Notes: generated by a model from the sequence alone, not told the origin. A stretch of 64,000 nt of DNA from Ricinus communis (GCF_019578655.1 NC_063257.1:11532001-11596000), one strand, 5' to 3'. Numbered from the stretch's first letter, positions 1-12,691 are shown. Program-made: numbers and translations.

Positions 1-229
1 TCTTTTATAGTGAGATGAATGATATATATACATGATTTGCTTATTTGTGTTCTATCCTAATGGTTGCCTAACGACTCTTTCTGAATAGGGTATGGGTTGA
101 AGTGACATTTCCTGCTTTGCAGGAAAGGATGCTCTTTTTTACCCTGAGGTCTGTGATGATAGGTCTGCACAAGCAACCTAGCTTGTGCAGCCAATGAGAC
201 CTCAATTTCTTTTCTTCTTTCTTCAGCAC

Positions 230-2363
230 TTTCAGACTAAAAAGTCTTAAAGCTTCATCATCATTTAATTCCTCCATCTTACATATTGCATCTACCTCAA
301 GCTGAACAAGTAAATGTAAATCTCTAGTAGTTATGATGATTCTACTTCCTAAGCCATAACAACATTGCTTTCCAACTAAAGCTTCTAGTTGCTCTGGTTT
401 GTCCACGTCATCAAGAATAACAAAGAATCCTTTTACAATAGAGTCTATTTCTTATTATAAATTCACCTTTATGGACATCCCAACTCCTAATATTTTCTTT
501 CTCCAAGGTTTCGCAAAGAAGCTGTTGTTGTAGAAGAACTAGACCAATTCTTTCAAAAACTTCTCTAACATTTGTAAGAAAGCTGCTAGCTTCAAATTGG
601 TTAGAGATCCCATCAAAAATGACTCTGGCAAGGGTTGCCTTTCCAATACCACCCATCTCATGAATCCCTACAATGCGAACATCATTGGACCTTATACCTA
701 AGCAAAAATGCAATTTCTCCAGATGAGAATCTATTCCAATAATATCATTCGCAGTGGATCTTAATGAATGATTCAATCTCGTAAATATGTCTTCAACAAT
801 ATCTTGGATCAACTTTGATTCATGCCTGCAAAAGGAGCAAGAATAGTAGTGAACCTTTTTTCTTCTTTATTAATTAATATTTTCTTTTTTAAGAATATAG
901 CAGGAAACCTTCTCTGGTAATAAAAACAGGGCAAGACACTTGAAAAATGTTGGTATAATGTAATGAAATTTTCTCAATTGAAAATTCAATTGAACAAGAA
1001 TCTTCTCCATTATGTTTATTGTACACATCATTACCTTATACAAGACACACTTTTAACGAATAAATAATTATGTTTTATCAAAGATTGCAAATTATAATCT
1101 AGTTGGGCAAATTAGATGTTAAGTTCTCTCCCTGTTTTATTTCACAAATACACTATGATACTGGACAAACCTAAGAGCCAATAGGTATCTGATGAAATTT
1201 ACCACCAGATCTTCATTCCTTAAGAGTTGCTTCATGTTTAAAATTTATCAGTGAAGTTTTTTCTTTAAATCTTTCCATGACCCTTCTTTTGAGATAAATA
1301 AAGTTTTATTTCCTAACTCATGTGTGATGTGCAACTATATTTACTGTCACTTCTTTAAAGAGAACTAAGAATATGCAGATACTTTCAAGGCTTTCATTAA
1401 TTTAAATGTGGATATTTTGGTGGTAGATAGATTCCAAAGTCCTTTTAAAATTGGCTTTATTTTCAGTGATAAGAAGCATTTAGATGGAGAGGACTCCATG
1501 CATCTTCAAAAACACTGTGGGTTACCTGCATCTTCAAAATCAGTACTTTGCTTTACCCTTTTGTGGTTAAAATTCTTTTTGTAGGTATCTTTATGGGCTT
1601 ATGATTATAGGGTATTTATAGTAGCTTCTCTATGCATCATCCAACAATACAAAAAGAAATGCTTCAGTAATTGTGCAGTTACTTCTAAAATTATTTTCTT
1701 TTTCCTCTTCTAGTTTTGTTCAAGGCTATTGTATCATCTATTATGTACATTCTTATCTTGGTTTTGTTTTCTTCTATCAATTTCCTTATTTTAAATATAG
1801 ACTGATCTCTTCTCTTATTTTCTACCTCAGTAGGGGAAAAACAAGGATATTACCTGTTCCTTGAATCCCATCCAGATAAATTGGCTATCCTTGTCAGAGC
1901 AATCTTCCAATTTTCCACTTCCTTTGAATTTTTCCCAATATCCTCCTCATGTCTAGTAAAAGCTTTCTCAAAGCTTCCTTTTCGTTTACGTACATCAGAA
2001 GGTTCAACATTATAGAACACTAGAAAATTTAGTTGTCCTTTGTGTCCATGCACTCAATCATCTTAACAAGTTCATCCAAACACCAGGTTGAAGAAGCATA
2101 ATTTTTTGAGAAAACAACGATTGAGAATTTGACTCTTCAATGGCTTTTAGAAGTTCAATTACAATGTCTTTTCCTGTTCCAAGGCGCTGATCATCTCTAA
2201 AGACAATTATTCCTTTCTGCTTTAAACCAGCATACAAATGGTCTATGAAGCTTATGCGGGTGTCTTCACCTCTAAAACTTAGGTAGACATCATATTTCCA
2301 TTAAGGGCGTGAAGGTGGCAGAATTGAAGATGAAAAAGCTACTTGGACGCCTAAGGAAGCCAT
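230..2363 (-). pseudogene. Decayed TIR-NBS disease-resistance gene (TNL0)
   Basis: A broken relative of the TIR-NBS-LRR immune receptors. The TIR exon runs from the ATG at 2363-2361 down to about 1854, where a good GT donor follows. A TAA stop lies just before the TIR start motif (KYDVYLSFRGEDTR-like), and further frame changes and stops occur around 2130-2040. A roughly 1-kb intron follows (1853-826, acceptor AG at 827-826). The NB-ARC exon, from 825 down, has a P-loop with GGIGKAT in place of GGIGKTT. A frame change near 410 separates it from the kinase-2 and RNBS-B part ([12 protein letters not shown]). Similarity fades below about 230, and no LRR or C-terminal domain is present. It points away from TNL1 and is separated from it by the PPR gene. 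Several independent breaks make a functional receptor very unlikely. Confidence 0.85.
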
Positions 2364-4066
2364 CAGAGCTTACAATTTTATGCAAGCAATTTCTTTTCCA
2401 CATCCAATGAATTGTGTAAACGACTTCACCTGGTGACTGGGAATTGGTACATCCTTTGCTCCAACTATGTTGCCTACATGCATGCGGTGAGGGAGAGGTC
2501 TAAATATTTTTTTGGTTATGCAGCCTGTGTGCTGTTTGAAACTATAAATTTGTATTGTCATATGAAAAGAACAGATAAATAATTAAAAACATATGAAAAC
2601 AGAGATCTTTATCATGTGTAGTGTGGTCCTCACTCAGACTACCACAATAAGCAGCAGCTGAGACAGAAACATAGCTTAAGAACAAGTTATATGATAGTAG
2701 CATGTATAATGCTAAGTCTAATTTTTCATCCCTAGTTTAGGCATACAGGCCATAATAAGGTTAACTTTTCCTTTAATCAGGTTCTAAAAGCAGCTTTGGC
2801 AAATCCAGAAGATGTTTTCCGATTTGAAAACCAATCTTGAAACTATCTTATACATCCAAAAACTGATATGGAAAGGTTTCCCAGTAAATTTCTTTAACTG
2901 TATTCAAATCTCAAAATGAAGAAGAACGTAAAGGTCAGATGTACTACCAAAGTAAAACAATGGAATTCAAAGGACTAATAAGCTAGCAAAAAAAAGCTAT
3001 AGTAAGCAGGAAGAATAAGAATAAAGGAAAGGGTGAATGCAACTCTGCCCTTCTGAAAAAGATCTAAGCTGGATAACATGATAAAATTGTGAGACTAAGC
3101 TTACAACTTCAGAATATTTCAGCGACTGATAAGCTTTGTTCCGTCTTCAATTACAAACCATGTAAACTAGTTTTGGTATTATACTTACTTGAAAGGAATG
3201 ATTATCAGCTCTTAAGGAAAATACAAAGTCCTATGGGCAGTAAGGGGACATACCATTCTCTGTTCTTTAGCAAGTCGAGTTATTAGCAGTTCTCACCTCA
3301 AAATAAAAGGATACGAAGTGCTATGGGCAGAAAAGGGAAAAGATACATTCACATTTCTCTAGCCAGTCAAGTTAATAATAGTCCCTATCTCATCAATAAA
3401 AGGAAAAAGTAATGTGTGAATCAAATTCACTCCTTCAAATAGTGGACTTTACATGAACAAAGAATTTTTCTCTAACTCATCATATATAACATGCCAACTT
3501 AGAGCATTAAGCTTTTGACTGTACCAAGAGAAATGAAATGAAAATGTTTATTCTAGTCACATGGCCATCAAGAAAAGGTGACTATCATAATAATATTTTC
3601 TTTTTTTTCTTCTTTGTGTGCATGCCTTTATTATTTTTGTTTCTGTTTCTCTTACATTTGTGCTTGTGCAAATGTAGTCTGTTACAGTTGTAATTTAAAA
3701 AAGTTAATGAGTATAACATTATTATTTTAAGGTGCAAAAAAAAAAAACAATTTCTTGGATTTCTCCAATGATAAAATTTGAAGCTAGACATTTCAACAGT
3801 GTAATTAAACCTCAAGTAATTTGCTACAAATGCAGTTAAAAAGGACAATATATGTGAATCAACAAAAACAGCAGTCACACACGTAATGCTGTAAATGGAT
3901 TACTATGGTTATACATAAAAGAACGAATGCATGCATCCACATGTGGAAACGAAAAAAGAGGAAAAGGTCATGAAACAAAAACCTAAACAGAGAAGCTTGG
4001 CTGCTATTTCCATTGAAGCTCCATCATCTCTGATGTGGTCACTCTTCAAATATTAGTATTTGTCAA
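2364..4066. other. Intergenic, no gene recognised
   Basis: AT-rich non-coding DNA upstream of the decayed TIR-NBS gene. Only short frames without codon bias or motifs are open. A pyrimidine-rich run at about 3595-3610 and an A-run near 3740 are simple sequence. I see no RNA gene or element boundary. Confidence 0.5.
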
Positions 4067-4203
4067 TGTTAGAAGTTGTATTTATCCCATCGCTTTGTTA
4101 CCGGGTACTTATATTGTATATAAGTGGATTGGGCACCCTCCTCCTTTGACCTAATTTTTGGGAATGAGTTATACCCAAGTCCATTTATCGTGGTATTAGA
4201 GCC
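4067..4203 (+). mobile_element. Short LTR plus tRNA-Met primer-site remnant (TRIM-like)
   Basis: A 117-bp stretch starts TGTTAGAAG and ends AAGTCCA (4067-4183). Seven bases later comes TGGTATTAGAGCC (4191-4203), one mismatch from the usual plant initiator-tRNA-Met primer site. A TG...CA segment of this size followed by a primer site is the 5' end expected of a terminal-repeat retrotransposon in miniature. No second LTR is seen before 4480, so this is a 5' fragment. The identification rests on these two signals only. Confidence 0.55.
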
Positions 4204-4489
4204 GCCCTTTCCCTACTGAAGGGGCCAGAACAAAAGTTCTTGTGGTTTAGTAGCATCCACACTGGACTTGCTCCACCAACATCTGCTATTTCCACATTTT
4301 GAAAGACCAGATTTAACCTGCATTTCTAATTTATGTAGTTTAATCATTATGCATTTCAAAATGATAAAGTTGATACTGCAAGTCTCCCACCACCAGCAGT
4401 TCAATGAGTCAGATTTCATAAAATAGATAGTGTTAATTTCTGTACAGATCTCATGCTATCTGGTTCAATCTCCACAAGCAATTGATGCT

Positions 4490-4775
4490 GAAACCACAGC
4501 ATCGGGCTCCATCGGCATTATATTTATAAGCTCCTTTGCCTCAAAAACACGCCCAGCTTGGCCAAGAATATCAACCATGCAAGCATAATGATCTAATTGT
4601 GGAAAAATACCATATCTATCAGACATTGACTCAAAAATTTTGATCCCTTCTTCACACCATTCCAGCATGACTACATGCTGAAAGTAGAGCCACCATGGTA
4701 GCAAAATCAGGATGGACATTCATTTCAGAAAAAAGATGCAATGCCTCCTTAGCTTGGCCATGCAGGGCGTATACC
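4490..4775 (-). pseudogene. Partial duplicate of the adjacent PPR gene
   Basis: About 286 bp here repeats, in the same orientation and with few mismatches, the part of the PPR-DYW gene at about 5488-5768 ([33 protein letters not shown] and MEPDAVV are recognisable). Both edges leave the PPR sequence abruptly. There is no start region, and a small insertion near 4660 shifts the frame. It lies about 90 bp beyond the stop codon of the parent gene and is best read as a partial tandem duplication with no product of its own. Confidence 0.85.
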
Positions 4776-4865
4776 ATGATTTGCATTCGTTAATAATAAT
4801 TGATGAAGCAGAATAGAAATGGAAAAAAGCCAGAAATTATGGGTATGTTTATGTTGTCCCCTCTG

Positions 4866-7115
4866 TTACCAGTAGTCATAACAAGAGCACGTCCCATTTT
4901 TGAATCGGTGGAAACGGTTTGAGTCTCTCACAATAATCTCCTTATGAAGAAGGTTTGATGCTAACTTCATAAAGGTGTGACAGTCGACACAGATTCTAAT
5001 GTTCTTCATGATTTTTATTACACTATCCCCACAATTCTGACTACCTTCATTCATCACAGCAAATGCCAAAGCCAGCTTCTCACTATGATGGTACAACTGC
5101 TCCTCTTTATGTTCCTCCTCAATGTCATGCATTGCCGAGCTTGTCTCTGGCACATAGCCTTTCTCCTTCAACTGACCAATCAATACATCAAGCCTGCAGC
5201 ATATGGCCTTTCTTTGAGGATGGCGTCTGCCTCCAGAAGCAAACTCATGCACCGTATTATCAATCTCAATCCAGCTTAAACCAGGCTCCTTTTTTACTCT
5301 AGAGCCCCTCATTTCGTTCCTAATAAACCCTGCTGCAGTGTAACTACCTCCAGAAGAATAAATGTTTGACATTTGTACATAGCCTAGTGAATTTCTGGGT
5401 TCCAACTGCTTCAGTCTATCTGCTGCTAACTTGGCCAAGTATGTCTCACCATGCTTCCTACAAGAGCCAAGTAGTGCACTCCAAACCACAGCATCGGGCT
5501 CCATCGGCATTGTACTTATAAGCTCCTTTGCCTCAAAAACACGCCCAGCTCGGCCAAGAATATCAACCATGCAAGCATAATGATCTAATTGTGGAAAAAT
5601 ACCATGTCTGTCAGACATTGACTCAAATATTTTGATCCCTTCTTCCACCATTCCAGCATGGCTGCATGCTGAAAGTAAAGCCACCATGGTAGCAGAATCA
5701 GGACGGACATTCATTTCAGAAAAGAGATGTAATGCCTCCTTAGCTTGGCCATGCAGGGCATAAGCCTTCAGCATTGAGTTCCAAGAAACTAAATTACGCA
5801 TTCTCATTTCATCAAAAACTTGCTTGGACAAGAAAATGGAACCACACCTTGCATAGGCATGGATCAATGCATTTTCAAGCACTACATCACCCTCAAACCC
5901 AGCTTTAATTACTCGAGAATGAACTGTCAAGGCCTGCCTTTCCGTCCCCAAACCTGCACAAGCTTTCAAGACAATAGAAAATGTATACCAGTCTGGAGCA
6001 AGATCTTCCCTATGCAATTGACGGAAAAGGAAGAGGGCTTCTTCAGGTTGTCTTTCAGCCAATGCAGTTATAATCCCAGTCCAAGAAACAATATCTTTAT
6101 AGCAACCAGTCTCCAAGAAAAGCTTGTAACAATCAGTAACTTCTCCCCCAAGATCTGAATAGGCTTTCACCAATGCGGTTGCAACTTCGACTTGCAACAC
6201 AAAGGCACTTCTTATACTAAGACAATGCAACTGAAAACAATAGTTAAGACCCACGTCAGAAACAGCACTGTAGCCTTCACTCAAGGAAGATAAAACACTA
6301 AGCAACGTGGCACGGTCAAACCCAATTCCATCTCTATGCATTTGGCTAAAAAGACTAATTGCTTTAGCCCCAAGTTTTCTGACCTGAAACCCGGCAATCA
6401 TTGAATTCCAAGAAACAAGATTACGATATTCTAAATTCGCAAACACAGACCAAGCTTCATCATCACTGTCACCATTATTGCTGTACATTGAAATAAGAGT
6501 ATTTCCAATGTAAACAGTAGCATCTAACCCCATTTTAAAAGCAAGTGCATGCACCTGCTTGCCATGGTCATAATCACAAGAACTTAGATTACTCGTGAGC
6601 GCAAACTCATTAGGCCGACAATGCATCAACATGCTAGAAAACAAGCGAGAACACTCGTAAGCTTGCCCATGTTGCGCGTACCCAGAAATAAGCGCAGTCC
6701 AAGAAACAACATTTCTTTCAGGCATCTCAGCAAACAATTGGCGCGCATATTCCAGATCCCCGCACTTGGCGTACATATTGATTAGATGGTTGGTCACGAA
6801 CACGCCTAGCGGACGATTTCCCTGATTTTTATTGTTTAAAAGCAAGTGTTGGTGTAAGTAAATGCCTTGCTGAAGGTATCCATGCCGTGCACATGCATGA
6901 AAGAGAGTGGCGTAGGTTTGTTGGGAATGCGGTAGTGGAAGCGGTGCATTGTAGAAGAGGGAGAGTGCTTCGTCAATCTGGCCACGCGTGGAAAGGAAGC
7001 GCAGCTCGTTGAAACGGTCATCGGGTTTGGGAGCTGGAAGAAGATTGCTGGAGGTGAAGTTTCTGAAGGAGAAATGACACGCGCGAAAGTTAGGTCGTGG
7101 CATTGCAAAATGCAT
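4866..7115 (-). CDS. Pentatricopeptide repeat protein, PLS-DYW class
   Basis: Intron-less gene for a 749-residue PPR protein. PPR proteins of the PLS class bind organellar RNA, and those with a C-terminal DYW domain act in C-to-U editing in mitochondria or plastids. The sequence shows a run of about 35-residue repeats (motifs such as NHLINMYAKCGDL, VVSWTALISGYAQHG and [11 protein letters not shown]), then E/E+ motifs (PDAVVWSALLGSCRKHG, EPGLSWIEI), then a DYW domain with HSEKLA, CVDCH and the terminal residues CSCYDYW, which are the zinc and deaminase signature. The ATG at 7115-7113 is the first in the frame; a frame extension to 7142 has no ATG. The basic N-terminus would suit an organelle transit peptide. 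It resembles my recollection of Arabidopsis At1g71420; the target editing site cannot be read from sequence. A 3' fragment is duplicated just downstream. Confidence 0.93.
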   Translation of the reverse strand: MHFAMPRPNFRACHFSFRNFTSSNLLPAPKPDDRFNELRFLSTRGQIDEALSLFYNAPLPLPHSQQTYATLFHACARHGYLQQGIYLHQHLLLNNKNQGNRPLGVFVTNHLINMYAKCGDLEYARQLFAEMPERNVVSWTALISGYAQHGQAYECSRLFSSMLMHCRPNEFALTSNLSSCDYDHGKQVHALAFKMGLDATVYIGNTLISMYSNNGDSDDEAWSVFANLEYRNLVSWNSMIAGFQVRKLGAKAISLFSQMHRDGIGFDRATLLSVLSSLSEGYSAVSDVGLNYCFQLHCLSIRSAFVLQVEVATALVKAYSDLGGEVTDCYKLFLETGCYKDIVSWTGIITALAERQPEEALFLFRQLHREDLAPDWYTFSIVLKACAGLGTERQALTVHSRVIKAGFEGDVVLENALIHAYARCGSIFLSKQVFDEMRMRNLVSWNSMLKAYALHGQAKEALHLFSEMNVRPDSATMVALLSACSHAGMVEEGIKIFESMSDRHGIFPQLDHYACMVDILGRAGRVFEAKELISTMPMEPDAVVWSALLGSCRKHGETYLAKLAADRLKQLEPRNSLGYVQMSNIYSSGGSYTAAGFIRNEMRGSRVKKEPGLSWIEIDNTVHEFASGGRRHPQRKAICCRLDVLIGQLKEKGYVPETSSAMHDIEEEHKEEQLYHHSEKLALAFAVMNEGSQNCGDSVIKIMKNIRICVDCHTFMKLASNLLHKEIIVRDSNRFHRFKNGTCSCYDYW

Positions 7116-7428
7116 TAGGTAACACGTAAGAAGCGAGTCCAACTTTTTCTATTATTATTTCAGTTATTTACTATGACTAAGGCGATGACTTGACTCAAAG
7201 CTCTTGTGTCCATTTCTTACTAGCCTATCGCTTAGCATTTCCATTCTCTACTGTAATATAATTTCCTTTCGATTCGGTTGGTTTACTGCATAGTTTGATC
7301 CATATCTCATTTAGATTTCATCATCTGCGTCTTCTCCATTTGATTGCTAAATAGATTGAAATATGTTTCGACCTGAATTTCTGTTTTGAAGAGACTTTCT
7401 CACATCCGAAATACAGTGAGTTTCGATT
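7116..7428. promoter_or_regulatory. Shared upstream region of the divergent PPR and TNL1 genes
   Basis: The PPR gene (minus) and TNL1 (plus) start 313 bp apart, so their promoters must share this space or overlap. It is AT-rich with pyrimidine tracts. I could not identify a convincing TATA box for either gene, so this call rests on position only. Confidence 0.4.
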
Positions 7429-10400
7429 ATGGCATCTTCTTCTAATTCTCCTAAACGCAAGTTTGATGTTTTTCTTAGCTTCAGAGGGAAGGATACCCGT
7501 GACAATTTTACCAGCCATCTCTATGATGCTTTATGTCGCAAAAAGATCAAGACCTTCATTGATAATGGTCTTGAAAGAGGGGAAGAAATTACACCCGCTC
7601 TTTTGAGAACAATTGAAGAATCATTGATTTCTGTAATCGTTTTTTCAGAGAACTATGCATCTTCGCCGTGGTGTTTGGATGAAATGGTCAAAATTCTTGA
7701 ATGCAGAGAAACTCATGGGCAGGCAGTTTTACCGGTTTTCTATCATGTGGATCCATCTGATGTTGAAGAACAAAATGGGAGCTTTGCTCTTACACTTGTA
7801 GAGCTTGAGAAGAATTTTAAGGATAAGGTGTCAAAGTGGAGGACTGACTTGATGAAAGCAGCAAGCATATCCGGATGGGACTCCCGGGCGATTGGGTACG
7901 TGTAATTCCTATGTTTCTTCCATTTCAAAGCTTCTCTCACTATCTAAAGCTCTATTGGTTGGTTGAAGAAATGAAGTTTGCTGCCTTCCTTTTCCTAGAA
8001 ATATTTTTCTCTTGCATTAGAAATTACGGATGTTCCTCGGTGGAAGGCTGAATTGTGGTAAGAAATGTCAGGTGTCAGACATGACTGGAAAAAAAGAAGA
8101 ATTATGATTTAATTGAAAAATGATGTAAAGTACACTGATGTAGCTTATAATTTTGTTATGAATTGATTGTACTTTTCTTTGTTTCTCTTAATTGTAAATT
8201 CTGTCTGAATGCTTGTTATTCATCATTAGGTCTGAGGCTAAACTTGTGAAACACATTGTGGAACATATCTTGCAGAAATTAAATAAGGCATCTTCAACAG
8301 ATTTGAAGGGACTGATTGGATTAGATTCACACATCAGAAAAATTAAGAAGTTACTACAAATTGGGTTACCAGATATTCGCACTGTAGGACTTTGGGGCAT
8401 GAGCGGTATAGGTAAAACAACTATTGCTGGAGCTATTTTCAACACTCTCTCAAGTCAATTTGAAGGTTGTTGCTTTCTTGAGAATATTAAGGAAGAATCA
8501 GAACGATGTGGACTAGTTCCTTTAAGAGACAAGCTTCTTTCTGAAATTTTAATGGAAGGAAATGTACATATTGCCACTCCCAGTATAGGATCTACTTCCT
8601 TAAAAAACAGGCTCCGGCACAAAAAGGTTTTGCTTGTTCTTGATGATGTGAATGATGTAGATCAAATAGAAACTCTGATTGGAAGATGTGATTTTGGTTT
8701 GGGAAGTAGAGTTCTTGTAACATCTAGAGATAAGCAAGTACTTAAGAATGTTGTTGATGAAATATATGAAGTTGAGGGATTAAGTGATGATGAAGCTCTT
8801 CAGTTATTCAATTTGCATGCTTTTAAGGACAATTGTTCCACAACAGATAAGATCAAGCTATCATATAGGGTAGTGAAACATGCTCAGGGAAACCCTTTGG
8901 CACTTAAAGTTTTGGGTTCTTCTCTATTTGCTAGAAGCAAACAAGATTGGGAAAGCGCATTGGAGAAACTTGAAAGAACTCCTCAGCCTAAAATTTTTCA
9001 TGTGTTAAGATCAAGTTTTGATGCACTGGATGATGAAGAGAAAAGTATATTTCTTGATATTGCATGCTTTTTTAAAGGGCAACAAATTGGTTTCGTGAAG
9101 AAAATACTGAATGGTTGTGGTTTATCAGCAGGCATTGGAATTAGTGTTCTTGCTGGCAAATGCCTTGTGTCTATCCAAGAAAACAAGCTAGAAATGCACG
9201 ACTTATTGCAAGAAATGGCTCAGGAAATTGTTCACCAAGAATCTATCAAAGAGCTGGGCAAGCGCAGTAGGTTGTGGAGTCCTAGTGATGCCTGTCAAGT
9301 GTTGACGAAGAATCTGGTGAGAGCTTTTTTTATTATTTTTTTCATATACTTTTATGATAATAAGCTCAAACACCAAAGGAAAGATCTTTATATTTTCATG
9401 TAATTAACATTTGCTTTTTACTGTGATATTCAGGGAACTGAAAGAGTTGAAGGGATATTTTTTGATACATATAAAATGGGAGCAGTGGACTTGAGTTCCA
9501 GAGCCTTTGTGAGGATGTATAATCTTAGGTTGCTCAAAATCTACAAATTCTAGAGTTGGAAATAACTGTAAAGTGAACCTTCCTCAAGGCCTTGATTTTC
9601 TTTCTGATGAATTGAGGTATCTTCACGGGGACGGATACCCTCTGAGCTATATGCCATCCAATTTTCAAGCAGAGAATCTTGTTCAACTTACCCTTGCTTA
9701 CAGTAGCATTAAACAACTATGGACAGGAGTCCAGGTATCTTTTATTTCTTAATCTTGATTTCGATTCTTGTGCATTTTCTTCGAAAATTTATTGCAACCA
9801 ATTGTATTGTTTATGCAGAATCTTGTGAGTTTGAAAGAGATCAACCTTAGCCACTCTGAACAGTTAGCTACATTCCCAGACCTGTCACGGGCCAAATATC
9901 TTGAGACTGTTAATGTTGATTTCTGTTCTAGCTTAGAAGAAGTACCTTTATCTATTCGGTTTCTGGATAAGCTAACTGATTTGAATATGAGATACTGCAC
10001 AAGCCTATTGAGGCTCCCCAGTCGCATTAAATTGAGATCATTGAAGACTCTTAACCTTTCAGGATGCTCAAAACTTAGAGAGTTTCCACAGCTTGCAGAA
10101 AACATAACTTATTTAAATTTAAGTGAGACTGCTATTGATGAACTTCCAGAATCATTTGGGAATTTTCGCAGACTCATTGCATTGAATTTGAAGGACTGTA
10201 AACAACTCGGTGATCTTCCAGAAAGCATTTGTCTGCTGAAATCACTTGTGACCATTGATCTCTCAGGCTGCTCAAAGATCACTAGATTCCCAGATATTTC
10301 AGGGGATGTACAATTCTTGTACTTATCTGAAACTGCAATAGAAGAAATTCCTTCTTCAATTGGTCTTCTCCCTAGGCTCACTTGTTTAGATCTTATGAAC

Positions 10401-11979
10401 TGCAATAGGCTCAAGAATCTTCCCTCTCTTTTTAAGTTGGCCTCTCTTGAAAAGCTTATTCTTTCGGGCTGCTCAAGCATCACCGAGTTTCCTCACGTTT
10501 CATGGGATATAAAGAAGTTGTTTTTGGATGGGACGGCAATAGAAGAAATTCCCTCATCAATTAAGTATTTCCCTGAGCTTGTTGAATTAAGCCTACAAAA
10601 CTGCAAGAGGTTTCTCCGTCTTCCTCGCACTATTTGGAAGTTCAAATTACTGCAAAAGCTTAATCTCTCAGGCTGCTCCACATTTGTGAGTTTTCCAGAA
10701 ATTTTGGAGGTCATGGGATCATTGAAATATCTTTATCTAGATGGAACAGGTATAAGTAATTTACCATCACCAATGAGAAATTTGCCTGGGCTGTTGAGCT
10801 TGGAATTGAGGAGCTGCAAGAATCTTTATGGGTTGCAAGAGGTGATCTCAGGAAGAGTTGTCAAATCGCCTGCAACGGTAGGGGGTATACAATATCTACG
10901 TAAGCTAAATCTTAGTGGTTGCTGTTTACTGGAAGTGCCTTATTGCATTGACTGTTTACCATCACTTGAATCATTGGATCTAAGTCGAAACCTTTTTGAG
11001 GAGATACCCGTAAGCATCAATAAGCTCTTTGAGCTGCAATACCTTGGCTTAAGAGATTGCAAGAAGCTAATATCATTGCCAGACCTCCCACCCCGCTTGA
11101 CAAAATTAGATGCACACAAATGCTGTTCATTGAAGTCTGCATCACTTGATCCAACTGGAATTGAGGGAAACAATTTTGAATTCTTCTTCACTAATTGTCA
11201 CAGCCTGGATTTGGATGAGAGGCGCAAGATCATTGCGTATGCCCTAACAAAATTTCAGGTCTATTCAGAAAGACTACACCATCAGGTCTGTCACCTTCTA
11301 TCTTCCTTCAATTATTTTGCAAAATTTCTTTTACCATCCTTGTAACTAAAAATCGTCATTTTCCATGGTGCAGATGTCTTATTTACTAGCAGGGGAATCT
11401 AGTTTGTGGATCCCTTCTTGGGTAAGGCGGTTTCACCACAAGGGGGCATCGACTACAGTTCAGCTTCCTTCAAATTGGGCTGACAGCGATTTCTTGGGTT
11501 TCGAACTCGTGACTTCCATTGCAGTTGATTGCCGTATCTGCAAATGCAATGGCGATCATGATTTCCAAGTGAAATGCAGATACCATTTCAAAAATGAATA
11601 TATATATGACGGGGGCGATGATCTCTATTGCTACTATGGCGGCTGGTACGGCAGACGATTTCTTAACGGTGAGCATACTTTAGTCGGGTACGATCCGTGT
11701 GTGAATGTCACAAAAGAGGATCGATTTGGAAATTACAGTGAGGTTGTAATTGAGTTCTATCCTGTGGAAATGAATGACCATCCATTAGAATGTATCAGAG
11801 TTAGGGCTTGTGAGGTTCATCTATTATATACCCCAGGTCATGAGAGAAGCTCCCGTGTTTACTGGTGGGATGACGATTATTGCTGCGTGCCTAATTCTTA
11901 CCTACATCAACTATACACATTTACAGGACAAAATAGGTTTAGAATGTTGCCCCCTTTGTTCTCCCAAAAATCCTCTTAA
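7429..11979 (+). CDS. TIR-NBS-LRR resistance gene (TNL1) with one-base frameshift in exon 3
   Basis: Five exons with GT/AG borders: 7429-7895 TIR, 8230-9316 NB-ARC, 9434-9734, 9819-11285 LRR, 11374-11979 C-terminal jelly-roll/Ig-like (C-JID/post-LRR) domain. TIR shows [12 protein letters not shown] and WCLDEM, which holds the glutamate needed for NAD cleavage in this family. NB-ARC shows the P-loop GMSGIGKTT, kinase-2 [30 protein letters not shown] and [10 protein letters not shown] (MHD). The LRR exon has many LxxLxLSGCS-type repeats. Such receptors are intracellular sensors of pathogen effectors that signal cell death. Exons 1+2, 4 and 5 are multiples of three, but exon 3 is 301 nt where TNL2 has 300. 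The extra A at 9545-9547 brings TAG at 9551-9553 and would end the product after about 557 residues as a TIR-NBS protein. It may be a real mutation or an assembly error. Confidence 0.9.
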
Positions 11980-12630
11980 CTACAAATTTATCAATGTAAA
12001 ATTCTTATTTATACCATATGATAATTACAGATATTTTTATTATTTAAAATTAAAAATTATATCAAACAAAATAGGCGGGGATTATTTTCAAAAAATATTT
12101 AGTAGCTCCTCCCCTAAAAGTTTTATATTGTAGTTTTGTCCTTATATTTTAATTAAACTTCAATCATATCCTTTTAGTTATTTGATTTGAATTTTATATA
12201 TTGCTTTTCATTTTAGTCATCATATTATTATTTTATTTTATTCATATCTTTTTTAATATTTTTTCTTTTATTTTGACTCCATGTAGTGTAAAATCTTTTT
12301 AAATTAATTTGTAGTTCCTACCGTGAACACTCCATAACTGGTAATGACTTTACAAGTCATGTTATTAAGGAATTTTTACACAGATAACTTAAAAAGAAAA
12401 AAATAATCACTTTTAATGTTAATTATTTTTCAAATAAGTTAAAAGGTTATTATAAGTTACGGTGACATGTGTTAGGTATATATTTTTTATAAAATAATAT
12501 ATATATTATTATCATTTTATTATAGATTTTCATAATTTTTATATTATTGAATTGTTTGATATATGTTTAGTATATATTTGAAATGTTTAATATATATTAT
12601 ATATGAAACTGGCATCTGAGACTATTTTTG
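11980..12630. other. TNL1 3' flank, AT-rich
   Basis: No gene. From about 11980 to 12340 the sequence matches the 3' flank of TNL2 (34800-35002 joined to 36356-36450), which shows that the tandem duplication included the downstream DNA. The remainder (12340-12630) is AT-rich with TA runs near 12500 and nothing recognisable. Confidence 0.6.
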
Positions 12631-12691
12631 GGTTAAATTACTCTCACCGTCCCTAAATGTTGGCCCTAGTATCACTAAAGTTTCTAAATTT

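Noticed and set aside
4977..6158. Open frames on the plus strand opposite the PPR gene
   Set aside because: Antisense shadows of a clear PPR-DYW coding sequence.
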